NCBI GenBank assembly: GCA_052400665.1
Contig: JBQTGK010000003.1
Source of the DNA: JBQTGK01 sp052400665
GTDB lineage: Bacteria > Bacteroidota > Bacteroidia > Bacteroidales > Marinifilaceae
DNA length: 64,000 bases
Strand: one strand, 5' to 3'
The number at the start of each line of letters is the position of its first letter. Position 1 is the first letter of the stretch. The position numbers were made by a program, and so were the translations under genes. The notes beneath the pieces were generated by a model, which worked only from the letters and a program-made list of their open reading frames with translations, was not told where the DNA came from and ran no database searches. This document shows, one piece after another, positions 53,195-61,476 of the stretch.

Positions 53195-55414
53195 TTATTC
53201 GATAGTTAAGCGAACTCCTAAATAAAATTTTCGTTCCTGTATAGGGCCCCAAATCATTGAAGCATCAAAATGTTCTCCGAATGGATTGTTGGCACTAATT
53301 ATAGGATTTTCTTGCGTGTAGTTCCCTATGTTTTCAGCGCCCAGATACAATTCCCAAATTCTAAATCTCTTGGTAACCTGTGCATTCATAATGGCATAGG
53401 CCGGAGACTCTTCTCTTCGCTGAAATTCACTCGGATTTTCTTGTGTTGAAGGAATTCTCATATCTCCATTAAATTGAGTGGTAAAATCGAATTGCCATTT
53501 GTTAAAATTGGTAGCATACGATAAGTTTATTAATCCTTTGTATCGGTTTACGTATGGTACTTTTTTAAATTCGTTGTCGATATCGGCTTTCACATCCGAG
53601 AAACGAATGGCTGTGGTTACATTAAATCTTTCTATTGGCTCAAATTTTAGCTCTACCTGATAGTTGTTAGCCCACGATTTTCCATCCAGATTATAAAAAC
53701 GAACCGAGTTTACGCTGTAATCTAAATCGGTAACTACCTGATTATCGAAACTTGTTCTGTAGAAATCAGCTGATAAGGTAAATCCTTTTTCAAACAGATC
53801 GAAATATTGAGTAAGGCTAAACCCAAAATTCCAGGCTTTCTCTTGTTTTAAATTATCTGATATATCAAAAGATCGGTTCGAAGCCAGTAAAAAGCTGTTT
53901 TCGGCTATAGGGTTTGAGGTTCTTCTTCCGCTACCCGCAGCCAAACGCATAGTTGATTTTGGAGCAAACTGATATCTGAAATGAATACGAGGTGTTACAA
54001 AATTGTCATAAATATTGTGTGTGTCGTAGCGTAAACCCGTTTGCAAAGTAATGTTTTCGTTTGGCAACCATGTGTATTCTATATATGCACCAGCAACTTT
54101 CTCGGTTCGATTTGTTCCCAGATTATCACCGCTTAGGTAATCTTTAAAATCATCGTAAACAAAAGATAAACCAGTAGTATACTTGTGTTTCAGATTTCCA
54201 ATATAAGATTGAAACAATAGGTTTGCATAGAAATACTTCTGTTCTGCATTGTAATTTCTTAATCCGTAAAACGAATTTTGTTCATGCGAAGCAAAGTTGG
54301 TAATCAGAGCAATACTTTTGTCATCATCTTCAGGGAAAATGTAACCAAACTTAGCGAAGGCTTCATATCTTCTGGTATCAATGTTAATTCTGTAGGCATT
54401 GTCGATGTTATTAGCTTCGTTTTCATTAAAGCCCTTTTGTCCGCCAATACGCTCTTCATCGATAAATTTTCCGCCAAATTGAACTTTAAAAAACTGACTT
54501 GCATCCCAATTCCACCGGTTAATAAAATTGTATTGTTTCACCATAGGGTCATCTAAAAAGTGATCGTGATTGTGATCAATTTCCTTATCATTATCCTGAG
54601 CATGAGCTAAAATTGAAGTGCTTAATTTTGGCGATAATTTTGCTGACGTAATGATATTTGCTTCAGACATACCCATGCTGTTGGCAAAAATATTGGCATA
54701 AAATTTAGGAGATCGCTGTGGTTTTTGATACTCAATGTTAATTTGTCCTGTAATTGACTCATAACCATTAATAACAGATCCTACACCTTTCGAAACCTGA
54801 ATTGATTCCATCCATGGGCCGGGAACATAAACCATACCGTATACCGAAGCTAATCCTTTAAAATTCGGATTTTTCTCAGTCATCATTTCAATATATTTAC
54901 CGGTAAGTCCCAGTAGTTTTATTGATTTTGCTCCCGTTGCAGCATCAGCATAGGATACATCAACCGAGGCATTAGTTTCGAAACTTTCGGATAAATTACA
55001 GCAAGCAGCTTTACAGAGTTCAGCTCCTGTAATGCTTTGCGATTGTATAGGGCTGTTGCGGTCGAGTACTGTACCTAATTTTCGCTTAGAAATAACAATT
55101 TCATTAAGAGCGATATTGGGACTCATTTCGACAATAATTTCATTTTTATTTCTTTGTTTTACAGCTATTTCTTTGGTTTCGTATCCAACAAATTGAACAA
55201 CAAGAGTATTGGATTTACTGGTGGAGTTCAATTTAAAAACACCATCGGCATTTGTTGCGGTTCCAATAGTTGTATTTTTCCAGAATATTGATGCTCCTGC
55301 TAAGGGAATTACTTCTCCCGTTTTTTGTTTTTCAATAACTTTTCCTTTAATATTTTCGGCAATAGAAATTATTGGCAGAAGAGAAAGAATTATCGTTATA
55401 ATTCTAATTTTCAT
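53195..55414 (-). CDS. TonB-dependent outer-membrane receptor, metal-cluster type
   Basis: The protein has 739 residues. The signal peptide ends ISIAEN, followed by a carboxypeptidase-like regulatory domain (NIKGKVIEKQ, AGASIFWKNTTIGTATNADG). The plug starts near ALNEIVISKRK and contains a cysteine cluster, ELCKAACCNLSESFE, then a 22-strand barrel ending with aromatic-rich RKFYLGVRLTIE. Receptors with this ACC-containing plug usually sit beside HMA proteins and transport metal or metallophore. A His/Asp-rich loop (DNDKEIDHNHDHFLDD) fits metal binding. It is encoded between the HMA and His/Cys-rich protein genes. Which metal is inferred, with copper or zinc most likely. Confidence 0.88.
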   Translation of the reverse strand: MKIRIITIILSLLPIISIAENIKGKVIEKQKTGEVIPLAGASIFWKNTTIGTATNADGVFKLNSTSKSNTLVVQFVGYETKEIAVKQRNKNEIIVEMSPNIALNEIVISKRKLGTVLDRNSPIQSQSITGAELCKAACCNLSESFETNASVDVSYADAATGAKSIKLLGLTGKYIEMMTEKNPNFKGLASVYGMVYVPGPWMESIQVSKGVGSVINGYESITGQINIEYQKPQRSPKFYANIFANSMGMSEANIITSAKLSPKLSTSILAHAQDNDKEIDHNHDHFLDDPMVKQYNFINRWNWDASQFFKVQFGGKFIDEERIGGQKGFNENEANNIDNAYRINIDTRRYEAFAKFGYIFPEDDDKSIALITNFASHEQNSFYGLRNYNAEQKYFYANLLFQSYIGNLKHKYTTGLSFVYDDFKDYLSGDNLGTNRTEKVAGAYIEYTWLPNENITLQTGLRYDTHNIYDNFVTPRIHFRYQFAPKSTMRLAAGSGRRTSNPIAENSFLLASNRSFDISDNLKQEKAWNFGFSLTQYFDLFEKGFTLSADFYRTSFDNQVVTDLDYSVNSVRFYNLDGKSWANNYQVELKFEPIERFNVTTAIRFSDVKADIDNEFKKVPYVNRYKGLINLSYATNFNKWQFDFTTQFNGDMRIPSTQENPSEFQRREESPAYAIMNAQVTKRFRIWELYLGAENIGNYTQENPIISANNPFGEHFDASMIWGPIQERKFYLGVRLTIE

Positions 55415-55562
55415 ACATGATATATTGATACAATTAGGCTAATAAAGCCTTAAATATTAGGCTTCATATTTAATTGTATATTAGACAAATAAGTGTTTGA
55501 TTTATTATTGCGAGATATTAGATGCCCGCAAAAATATGTAGTCAGAAAGTTTTGTTGAAGTA

Positions 55563-56018
55563 TCAACAAATAAAACAACAGATATTTTCCCTGAACACTT
55601 CTTTGTAGCTATAAGTACAGGGATATTCGAAATCGTATTTTGCGATTTTAGGAGTAATTATAAGCTCTAAATTGGAAGAATAAGTTTGAAATAAATTTAT
55701 TTCCAAAGCAATAGGAGCTTTACTATTTTCAGTAAGTGTTGTTGTTGGATTGGTTTTCAGATAAATAAAGTCATAATCGCAGGAAAAACAGTTTTCACAA
55801 CTACATAAACTTTCTTTAGAATCGTGAGTGTGATTATGACTTTCGCAACAACAATCGTGTTCATTACTATCACTAAGATAATCGCAACCAATATTAAGTT
55901 GTATTTCTGAATGGTTACAGCTAAAACAACTGTGTTTTACAAAATGAATACCACAAAATCCTGTTAGGTAAAAAGCCAACAGAATCAAAGAAATTATATT
56001 TTTAAGTGGTTGTTTCAT
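55563..56018 (-). CDS. His/Cys-rich small envelope protein (HYC_CC_PP-like)
   Basis: The start is set at the ATG at 56018 (MKQPLKNIISLILLAFY), because it begins an N-terminal hydrophobic signal; the frame continues upstream without features. The protein has 151 residues. It has a run of CxxC, CCC and His motifs (SCFSCNHSE, HDCCCESHNHTHDSK, CSCENCFSC) that can bind several metal ions, and ends CCFIC. It resembles the short HYC_CC_PP-type proteins that accompany metal TonB receptors in Bacteroidota, but I could not confirm the family. A perfect palindrome lies 115 nt upstream. Confidence 0.68.
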   Translation of the reverse strand: MKQPLKNIISLILLAFYLTGFCGIHFVKHSCFSCNHSEIQLNIGCDYLSDSNEHDCCCESHNHTHDSKESLCSCENCFSCDYDFIYLKTNPTTTLTENSKAPIALEINLFQTYSSNLELIITPKIAKYDFEYPCTYSYKEVFRENICCFIC

Positions 56019-56132
56019 TTTTTTGCTTAAAACACGTTTACTTGATTGTACTATCTTTAATACAGACAAAATTAGAAAAAGGGTGAAAAGATTTTCTTTT
56101 TTATTTGTTAAATTTTAAAAATACCTCGAAAA

Positions 56133-56148
56133 TACCTACTAGTAGGTA
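56133..56148. promoter_or_regulatory. Perfect 16-bp palindrome, operator candidate
   Basis: TACCTACTAGTAGGTA is a perfect palindrome lying 115 nt upstream of the His/Cys-rich gene and 69 nt after the CobW gene end on the same strand. Its shape resembles TetR-family operators. No TetR gene is in the window, and a metal-responsive regulator is equally possible. Confidence 0.55.
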
Positions 56149-56216
56149 CGGTTTAGCATTGTTTACGAGCCTTTCATCTTAAAAGTTTAAATAAAAAATA
56201 GAATTAAGATATATAT

Positions 56217-57185
56217 TTAGGCTTTTAAATCATTCAGGTTTTTTTCAATTACCGACCTGTTTAAATTTTTACCAATAATTACAATTTTACTTTCTCGTTC
56301 TTCATTTTTATTCCAGACTTTTCCTACTGTAGTTTGTATTTGTGTGTGTACCGATTGAAGAACGATTCTGTTATCAACACCAGCAAGATTTAAAATCCCT
56401 TTTACCCGGTAAATCGTGTCCTGATTAAATTGTAGAAATGCATCCAGCCACATTCCAATTTTAAGCTGATCTAAAGGTTTATGGCTCGAATAACACATGC
56501 TTTGTATACCATGGCTATTGTTGTGATTACTTGTATTTTTAGCATTTTCAACACCCAAAATGTATTGATATACGTTCGATGCATCATAAGAAAAACGATC
56601 TAATAGATTCTTTGATTCTGGTTTTGAGTGTGCACAGTTTAAAATTTCGGCAAAATTATTTTGAAGGCGCAGTTTTTCTCTCAGCTCACTTATGCATTTT
56701 TGTTCCACCAAATCGGTTTTATTAATCAGAATAAGATCAGCAACAGCTATTTGTTTGTTTAAAATTTCTTCTTTCTCGAAATTGGCAGAGGCATTTAATG
56801 CATCGCATAGGCAAATAACACTGTCCAGTTCAAATTTTCTGCTTATTAAAGGATCACTAATGAAAGAAGCCAATATACTTCCAGGATCGGCTATACCGGT
56901 AGTTTCAATTAACAAATGATTAAATGAGTGTTTTGATTCAATCAGATTTTGCAATACCAAATACAATTCCTGATTTAGATTACAACAGATACAACCATTG
57001 CTAAGTTCAAAAATATCCTGGTTTTCGATATTTTCAACCAATTCAGAATCGATATTTTCTTCACCAAACTCATTCTCAATAATAGCAAATTTCTTATCAG
57101 GATAAATTTCTATTAAATGGTTAAGCAAACTTGTTTTGCCTGAACCTAAAAAGCCTGTAATTACTGTAACTGGAATTTTACTCAT
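56217..57185 (-). CDS. CobW/COG0523-family metallochaperone GTPase
   Basis: The protein has 322 residues. The P-loop GFLGSGKTS is at 11-19, the metal-binding GCICC motif (Cys65, Cys67, Cys68) is present, and ILINKTDLVE is the base-specificity motif. A C-terminal CobW_C domain (about 225-322) contains histidines near the start (NHNNSHGIQ). COG0523 proteins deliver zinc or cobalt to client enzymes under limitation. The gene starts 3 nt after the nitroreductase stop, so both share a transcript. Neighbouring metal receptor genes support a zinc or general metal role. Confidence 0.9.
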   Translation of the reverse strand: MSKIPVTVITGFLGSGKTSLLNHLIEIYPDKKFAIIENEFGEENIDSELVENIENQDIFELSNGCICCNLNQELYLVLQNLIESKHSFNHLLIETTGIADPGSILASFISDPLISRKFELDSVICLCDALNASANFEKEEILNKQIAVADLILINKTDLVEQKCISELREKLRLQNNFAEILNCAHSKPESKNLLDRFSYDASNVYQYILGVENAKNTSNHNNSHGIQSMCYSSHKPLDQLKIGMWLDAFLQFNQDTIYRVKGILNLAGVDNRIVLQSVHTQIQTTVGKVWNKNEERESKIVIIGKNLNRSVIEKNLNDLKA

Positions 57186-57188
57186 GTA

Positions 57189-57704
57189 TTAAAATTTTTC
57201 CCAATGAACGATTTCGTCAAATGATTTTCTTTTTTTCACTGGTATATTGTTTTCTTTTGGATATCCCAGAGAAATAATAGCGATTGGCTCTATGTGTTTT
57301 GGAAGATTGAAGAATTCGCTACATTTTTCAACATAAAAATTACAAATCCAGCAAGTTCCCAGTCCAAGTTCGGTAGCTTGCAATGTCATGTGATCAATGG
57401 CAATTGCAGCATCAATATCAGTATGGTCTTTTCCATCAGCTTTTCTTTTCCAGGCTTGTTTGTGATCTCCACAAACAACAATGTAAACTGGAGCTTCATT
57501 AAACCAATCGCGATGATATATTTCGGAGAATTTTTTGTGGTTTTCAGTTTCGCGTACCACAATAAAATGCCAGGGCTGAAGATTAACTGCCGATGGAGCA
57601 ATTTGTCCGGCTTCAAGAATCTTTATCAATTTCTCTTTTTCTACCTCCTTGCTTAAATAGGATCGTACAGAATAGCGATTCGATATTAATGATTTAAAAT
57701 CCAT
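57189..57704 (-). CDS. Nitroreductase-family flavoprotein
   Basis: The protein has 171 residues. NRYSVRSYLSKEVEKEKL, APSAVNLQPWHFIVV and TELGLGTCWICNFY are the FMN-binding signatures of the nitroreductase fold. AIISLGYPKENNIPVKKRK ends it. The substrate is unknown; relatives reduce nitro compounds, quinones or enones using NAD(P)H. It is upstream of the CobW gene with a 3-nt gap. Confidence 0.9.
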   Translation of the reverse strand: MDFKSLISNRYSVRSYLSKEVEKEKLIKILEAGQIAPSAVNLQPWHFIVVRETENHKKFSEIYHRDWFNEAPVYIVVCGDHKQAWKRKADGKDHTDIDAAIAIDHMTLQATELGLGTCWICNFYVEKCSEFFNLPKHIEPIAIISLGYPKENNIPVKKRKSFDEIVHWEKF

Positions 57705-57832
57705 CTTTTTTGTTTTAACGATTCAGATGCAAAAATGTAAAATAATTAGTCAATAGAAAAGGCCTAAATTGAGATATTCAGTGTTAATTGTTATTCCTGG
57801 CCTAAAGAAACTGATCTGTTCATACATTTTAC

Positions 57833-57840
57833 TAACTTCG
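57833..57840 (+). promoter_or_regulatory. Possible -7 element for the MFS gene
   Basis: TAACTTCG is one base from TAnnTTTG and lies 26 nt before the start codon. Weak evidence. Confidence 0.3.
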
Positions 57841-57866
57841 CGAACTTAAAATAATAGAATTTTGAA

Positions 57867-59009
57867 ATGACAAAGGACCTGAAAAAAAATATCATGTACC
57901 AATACTTAATGTTATTGGTAATTGCCGCTACAGCAGGACATCAGGGCTGGCGAACATTGTTTAATAACTTGGCTGTTGATGAGGTTGGAATTAATGGATT
58001 TCAGGTGGGTGTAATACAATCGGTGCGCGAAATCCCTGGATTTTTAGCTTTACTGGTTGTTTATTTGCTTTTGGTAATTAAAGAGCATCGCTTATCTGCA
58101 ATATCAGTATTGTTTGTTGGTTTAGGTGTAGCACTTACTGGTTTTTTTCCTTCCTTTTACGGATTGATTTTCACAACCCTAATTATGTCGGTTGGTTTTC
58201 ATTATTTCGAAACGACAAATAAGTCGCTTACATTACAATATTTTTCCATTGAAAAATCGCCTTTTGTATTTGCTAAACAAAAAAGTTGGACTGCCATTGC
58301 AAATATTAGTATGGGAGCTTTTATTTATGGAATTTCTCATGTTTTATCTCTTCAATCGAGTTTTATTTTAATAGGCCTTGCAGTGTTTGCTATGGGCGTG
58401 TGGGCTTTATTCTGGAAGCCTACCGATAAAAATATTATACCTCAAAACAAAGGAATGGTATTGCGTAAAAAATATTGGTTATTTTATGTACTTAACTTTT
58501 TAAGTGGGGCACGAAGACAAATATTTGTGGTTTTTGCTGTTTTTATGCTGGTAGAAAAATACAATTATTCGGTAAGCGATATTGCTATTCTTTTTGTTGT
58601 GAATAATATTATTACCTATTTTATTTCACCATATATTGCAAGAGGAATTAATCGATTTGGAGAACGAAAAATGCTTTCAGCCGAATATTTTTTCTTGATT
58701 TTTGTGTTCATGGGTTATGCTTATATTGAGAATGGCCTACTTGTAGCAGGTTTATATGTTATCGATCATGTTTTCTTCGGATTTTCGATGGGAATTAATA
58801 CCTATTTTCAAAAGACAGGAGATCAGAAGGATATTGCTCCATCAATGGCAGTTGGCTTTGGTATTAACCATATTTCGGCAGTTGTAATTCCTGTAATTGG
58901 AGGGTTTTTATGGATGATAAATCCTCAAATTCCATTTTTGGCCGGAGCAATTTTAAGTATAGTTTCATTGGGTTTTGTACAGTTAATAAGAACAAATAAA
59001 TTAAAATAA
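57867..59009 (+). CDS. Major facilitator superfamily transporter
   Basis: The protein has 380 residues with about 11-12 hydrophobic helices. LYFFYI-type patterns are absent, but REIPGFLALLVVYLL, the basic loop LLVIKEHRLSA between helices 2 and 3, and the second-half repeat PYIARGINRFGERKMLSAEY are MFS-like. The mutually reversed halves and loop charges place the N-terminus in the cytosol. The substrate cannot be inferred. It is followed by a small unknown gene after 95 nt. Confidence 0.8.
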   Translation: MTKDLKKNIMYQYLMLLVIAATAGHQGWRTLFNNLAVDEVGINGFQVGVIQSVREIPGFLALLVVYLLLVIKEHRLSAISVLFVGLGVALTGFFPSFYGLIFTTLIMSVGFHYFETTNKSLTLQYFSIEKSPFVFAKQKSWTAIANISMGAFIYGISHVLSLQSSFILIGLAVFAMGVWALFWKPTDKNIIPQNKGMVLRKKYWLFYVLNFLSGARRQIFVVFAVFMLVEKYNYSVSDIAILFVVNNIITYFISPYIARGINRFGERKMLSAEYFFLIFVFMGYAYIENGLLVAGLYVIDHVFFGFSMGINTYFQKTGDQKDIAPSMAVGFGINHISAVVIPVIGGFLWMINPQIPFLAGAILSIVSLGFVQLIRTNKLK

Positions 59010-59104
59010 TACCAGTAGTAATAAGGAAATAAGCTTATTGTTGATTTTGCTACAATAGTTGACTCCATATATAATTGGTGTTTAAAATATATAAATGATA
59101 TAAT

Positions 59105-59956
59105 ATGCAGATTAGTAAAGAGGTATATCAATCTTTAGTAGAGTTGTATAATAAAGGAATTCAAGAGAAAGATCCGAAAATTATTCGTCAGTTTTTAAAC
59201 GATAATAGAGTAGAAGAGCTTAAAGGGGAAGCACAATTTTATCTTGAAATTTTACAATTGCGGGCTGGTTCTTTTTCCTTATTTGGAGAATTAAACGAGG
59301 CAGGCGAGGAATATGCAAAAGGATATTCTTCTTGTTCGAATTTTGGGAAATGGATTTACGGATTAAATTGGGCACTGCAATATATGGCCGAATTTTCTTT
59401 CAAGCGTGGCGACGAAAAAATAAAAGAAGCAATGCTTAAAGGTGGACAAGTGCTAGATAAAGCTTTACTTGATGTGCCTAAAGATAAATATCAGGAATTC
59501 TATAATTTAAGCTTGATAAATGTTCGTGCATTTATGCATTTGGTTGTCGGAAACAAAGAGGAAGCCATAAAGGTTTTCGATTCATGTAAATTTACACCAG
59601 TTCCAATTCCCGAGTATAACGATAAGGAATCGCTGCAGATGTTGTTTGCAAATTATACAAAAGGTTTAGCTGTTGCAATAGAACTTAAAGATGTAAAGTT
59701 ATTGAAGAATCTGTTAAAAGTAATATCTATCGACGATCAGGTTTTATACAGCGAAGGGAATTTATTCCGTGTATTTTACGAAACATTGGTTAGTTCTTTT
59801 GATATGCGTGCCGAATTTATAACCGAATTTAATGCCATGTTTAAAATTAAAGATGCATTAGAACCGGTATGTCCAAATTTTGCAAATTTCTTAGGTCTTA
59901 TTGGGGAACAGGATTTTGATAAGCTTGATGTATTTTTCGAAGAGTTTAATAAATAA
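59105..59956 (+). CDS. Uncharacterised helical-repeat protein
   Basis: The protein has 283 residues, no signal peptide and no transmembrane helix. It appears entirely helical, with TPR-like spacing (GELNEAGEEYAKGYSSCSN, FMHLVVGNKEEAIKVFDSC, YTKGLAVAIELKDVKLLKN). I do not recognise a family. It overlaps nothing and lies 8 nt upstream of the YchJ-like gene, so both likely share a transcript, perhaps with a common protein-handling role. Confidence 0.65.
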   Translation: MQISKEVYQSLVELYNKGIQEKDPKIIRQFLNDNRVEELKGEAQFYLEILQLRAGSFSLFGELNEAGEEYAKGYSSCSNFGKWIYGLNWALQYMAEFSFKRGDEKIKEAMLKGGQVLDKALLDVPKDKYQEFYNLSLINVRAFMHLVVGNKEEAIKVFDSCKFTPVPIPEYNDKESLQMLFANYTKGLAVAIELKDVKLLKNLLKVISIDDQVLYSEGNLFRVFYETLVSSFDMRAEFITEFNAMFKIKDALEPVCPNFANFLGLIGEQDFDKLDVFFEEFNK

Positions 59957-59964
59957 TAGCAAAC

Positions 59965-60450
59965 ATGAGTGATATTTGTTATTGTGGAAAATTAGTAAGC
60001 TACGAAAATTGTTGTGGTGGCATTCACAAAGGTTTAAAATTAGCCGAAACGGCAGAAGAACTGATGCGAAGCAGATATGCAGCATTTGTAACTGCCAATA
60101 TCGATTACATTTTAAATACTTATACTCCTGAAACTCGACCAGTAGAGGAAAAAGAAGAAATATTAAACTGGGCAAAATCAGTAGAGTGGATTAAATTAGA
60201 GGTGCTATCTACTGAAAAAGGAATGCAAAACGATAAGGAAGGTTTTGTAGAATTTAAAGCATATTATCGCGAGAATGGCATAGAACAAGTATTACATGAA
60301 AATTCTTTTTTTAGGAAAGAAAATAATAACTGGATGTATGTTTCGGGAGAATATCCAAAAACAGAACACAAGAAAAAATTACCAGGCAGAAATGATCCTT
60401 GTTTCTGTGGAAGTGGTAAAAAATACAAAAAATGCTGTTATGGTAAATAA
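59965..60450 (+). CDS. YchJ-family protein with SEC-C motifs
   Basis: The protein has 161 residues. SEC-C-like zinc motifs lie at both ends: CYCGKLVSYENCCGG at the start and GRNDPCFCGSGKKYKKCC at the C-terminus. The middle (AEELMRSRYAAFVTANIDYILNTY, WIKLEVLSTEKG) matches the NTF2-like YchJ core. SEC-C motifs bind zinc and are found in SecA and other proteins contacting SecB or ribosomes. The cellular role of YchJ is not established. It is co-directional with, and 8 nt after, an unknown helical protein gene. Confidence 0.9.
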   Translation: MSDICYCGKLVSYENCCGGIHKGLKLAETAEELMRSRYAAFVTANIDYILNTYTPETRPVEEKEEILNWAKSVEWIKLEVLSTEKGMQNDKEGFVEFKAYYRENGIEQVLHENSFFRKENNNWMYVSGEYPKTEHKKKLPGRNDPCFCGSGKKYKKCCYGK

Positions 60451-60511
60451 TATCATGTCCATATAAATAAAAAGCATAGGGCAATTTTTATTTATAATGG
60501 AACGAGATAAA

Positions 60512-60545
60512 ATGGGGAGTCAATTAATGATTCCCCATATTTTTT
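60512..60545 (+). terminator. Terminator of the YchJ transcript
   Basis: ATGGGGA (60512-60518) pairs with TCCCCAT (60532-60538), followed by an A and T6. The right arm overlaps the 3' end of the converging ACT-domain gene. Confidence 0.5.
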
Positions 60546-61183
60546 AAAACAGAAAATGTCTTGTCTATATCGGCATCGTTAACTACTAAAGTAAATTCGT
60601 TAGTAGTAGAAACTACTTCTTGTATGTTAATACCAGCCCAGGCAATGTTTTTTAATATAAAATAATAGAAACCAAGTTGTAAGCTATTTGTTGCCGGAAG
60701 CTTTAAGGTTACCGAAGATAGTCGCTCGCTTTTGGATACAAGCTCTTCGCCTGAAAATGCTTCTTCAACTTTTTGCTGAAGCGAACTGGAAACTACCAAA
60801 TTCGATTCAAATACACCTTGTACCATGGTATAAAAAAACTCCTGATTAGGACCTATAGATTTTAACAATTCTGTGTGTTTTTCAATAAGGGTATTTGAAT
60901 TTTTATAGGTAAAATCAACCAGATGCGACCTAACAATAATATCTCCTACATTTGTAATTACATCTTTTAATCCAGGATTAATTTTCACTTCTAAGTTTGG
61001 AGCTAATCGGTTTAATGCCATAATAATTGCACCAATTTTAACTGGTTTTTTTACACTTTGTTCAACTTGATTTTGTATCTTGCGAGCCAAAGACGAAATG
61101 TTGATTAATCCTTCGACTAATGCCTCAGCTAAAAATGGCTGAGAGCTCACAATTTTTTCTACAACTTGTGGAATTGTTATCAT
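60524..61183 (-). CDS. ACT-domain protein, probably regulatory
   Basis: The start is taken at the ATG at 61183 (MITIPQVVEKIVSSQPFLAEAL); the frame further upstream reads through leader sequence of low coding quality. The protein has 219 residues. The N-terminal half is helical (EGLINISSLARKI). The C-terminal half shows ACT-like ligand-binding strands (ERLSSVTLKLPATN, IAWAGINIQEVVSTTNEFTLVVNDADID). No catalytic domain is seen. It is divergent from dapA, so a role in sensing lysine or another aspartate-family amino acid is plausible (inference). Distant resemblance to aspartate-kinase C-termini is possible. Confidence 0.65.
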   Translation of the reverse strand: MITIPQVVEKIVSSQPFLAEALVEGLINISSLARKIQNQVEQSVKKPVKIGAIIMALNRLAPNLEVKINPGLKDVITNVGDIIVRSHLVDFTYKNSNTLIEKHTELLKSIGPNQEFFYTMVQGVFESNLVVSSSLQQKVEEAFSGEELVSKSERLSSVTLKLPATNSLQLGFYYFILKNIAWAGINIQEVVSTTNEFTLVVNDADIDKTFSVLKNMGNH

Positions 61184-61271
61184 TTTTTTTAGTATTTGTT
61201 GAATTTCTCTACAAATATGTTGAAAAACTAACAGAATGTAGAAAAATTGAATAAATTTTCTAAAAATTTTA

Positions 61272-61298
61272 TTGATCCCATCACTAAATCTATATTTG
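61272..61298 (+). promoter_or_regulatory. Predicted dapA promoter
   Basis: TATATTTG (61291-61298) matches TAnnTTTG exactly; TTG at 61272-61274 is 16 nt upstream, the same spacing as at purT. Transcription would start near 61304, leaving a 170-nt leader before dapA. Confidence 0.5.
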
Positions 61299-61315
61299 CA
61301 GGCATAAACCACAAG

Positions 61316-61458
61316 CCTACATTAACCAGTAGGATTTTTAATCAAGGAGTAATGCCGGTTAACAACTAAACAATTTCATCGAATAAATATTTTGTGAGAT
61401 TTTTAGGAGTTAACCGGTATTATTTACTATTGTTCTGAAATAAATTCAGAATTTATTT
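61316..61458 (+). ncRNA. Structured dapA leader, candidate cis-regulatory RNA
   Basis: Three possible stems occur in the leader. CCTAC/GTAGG is at 61316-61333. AATGCCGGTTAAC (61351-61363) pairs with GTTAACCGGTATT (61409-61421), 13 bp with one G-U pair and a 45-nt loop. AAATAAATTC/GAATTTATTT is at 61438-61458. It does not look like a lysine riboswitch. The long arms could instead be two half-sites for a DNA-binding regulator. Confidence 0.45.
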
Positions 61459-61476
61459 ATTAATGATATAGAGAAA

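Noticed and set aside
60524..61312. Long form of the ACT protein
   Set aside because: The extra 43 residues are translated from the divergent promoter/leader region and have low coding quality; the ATG at 61183 is preferred.
61299..61476. Lysine riboswitch
   Set aside because: The leader is the right length, but I cannot find the conserved five-stem L-box core; only simple inverted repeats are seen.
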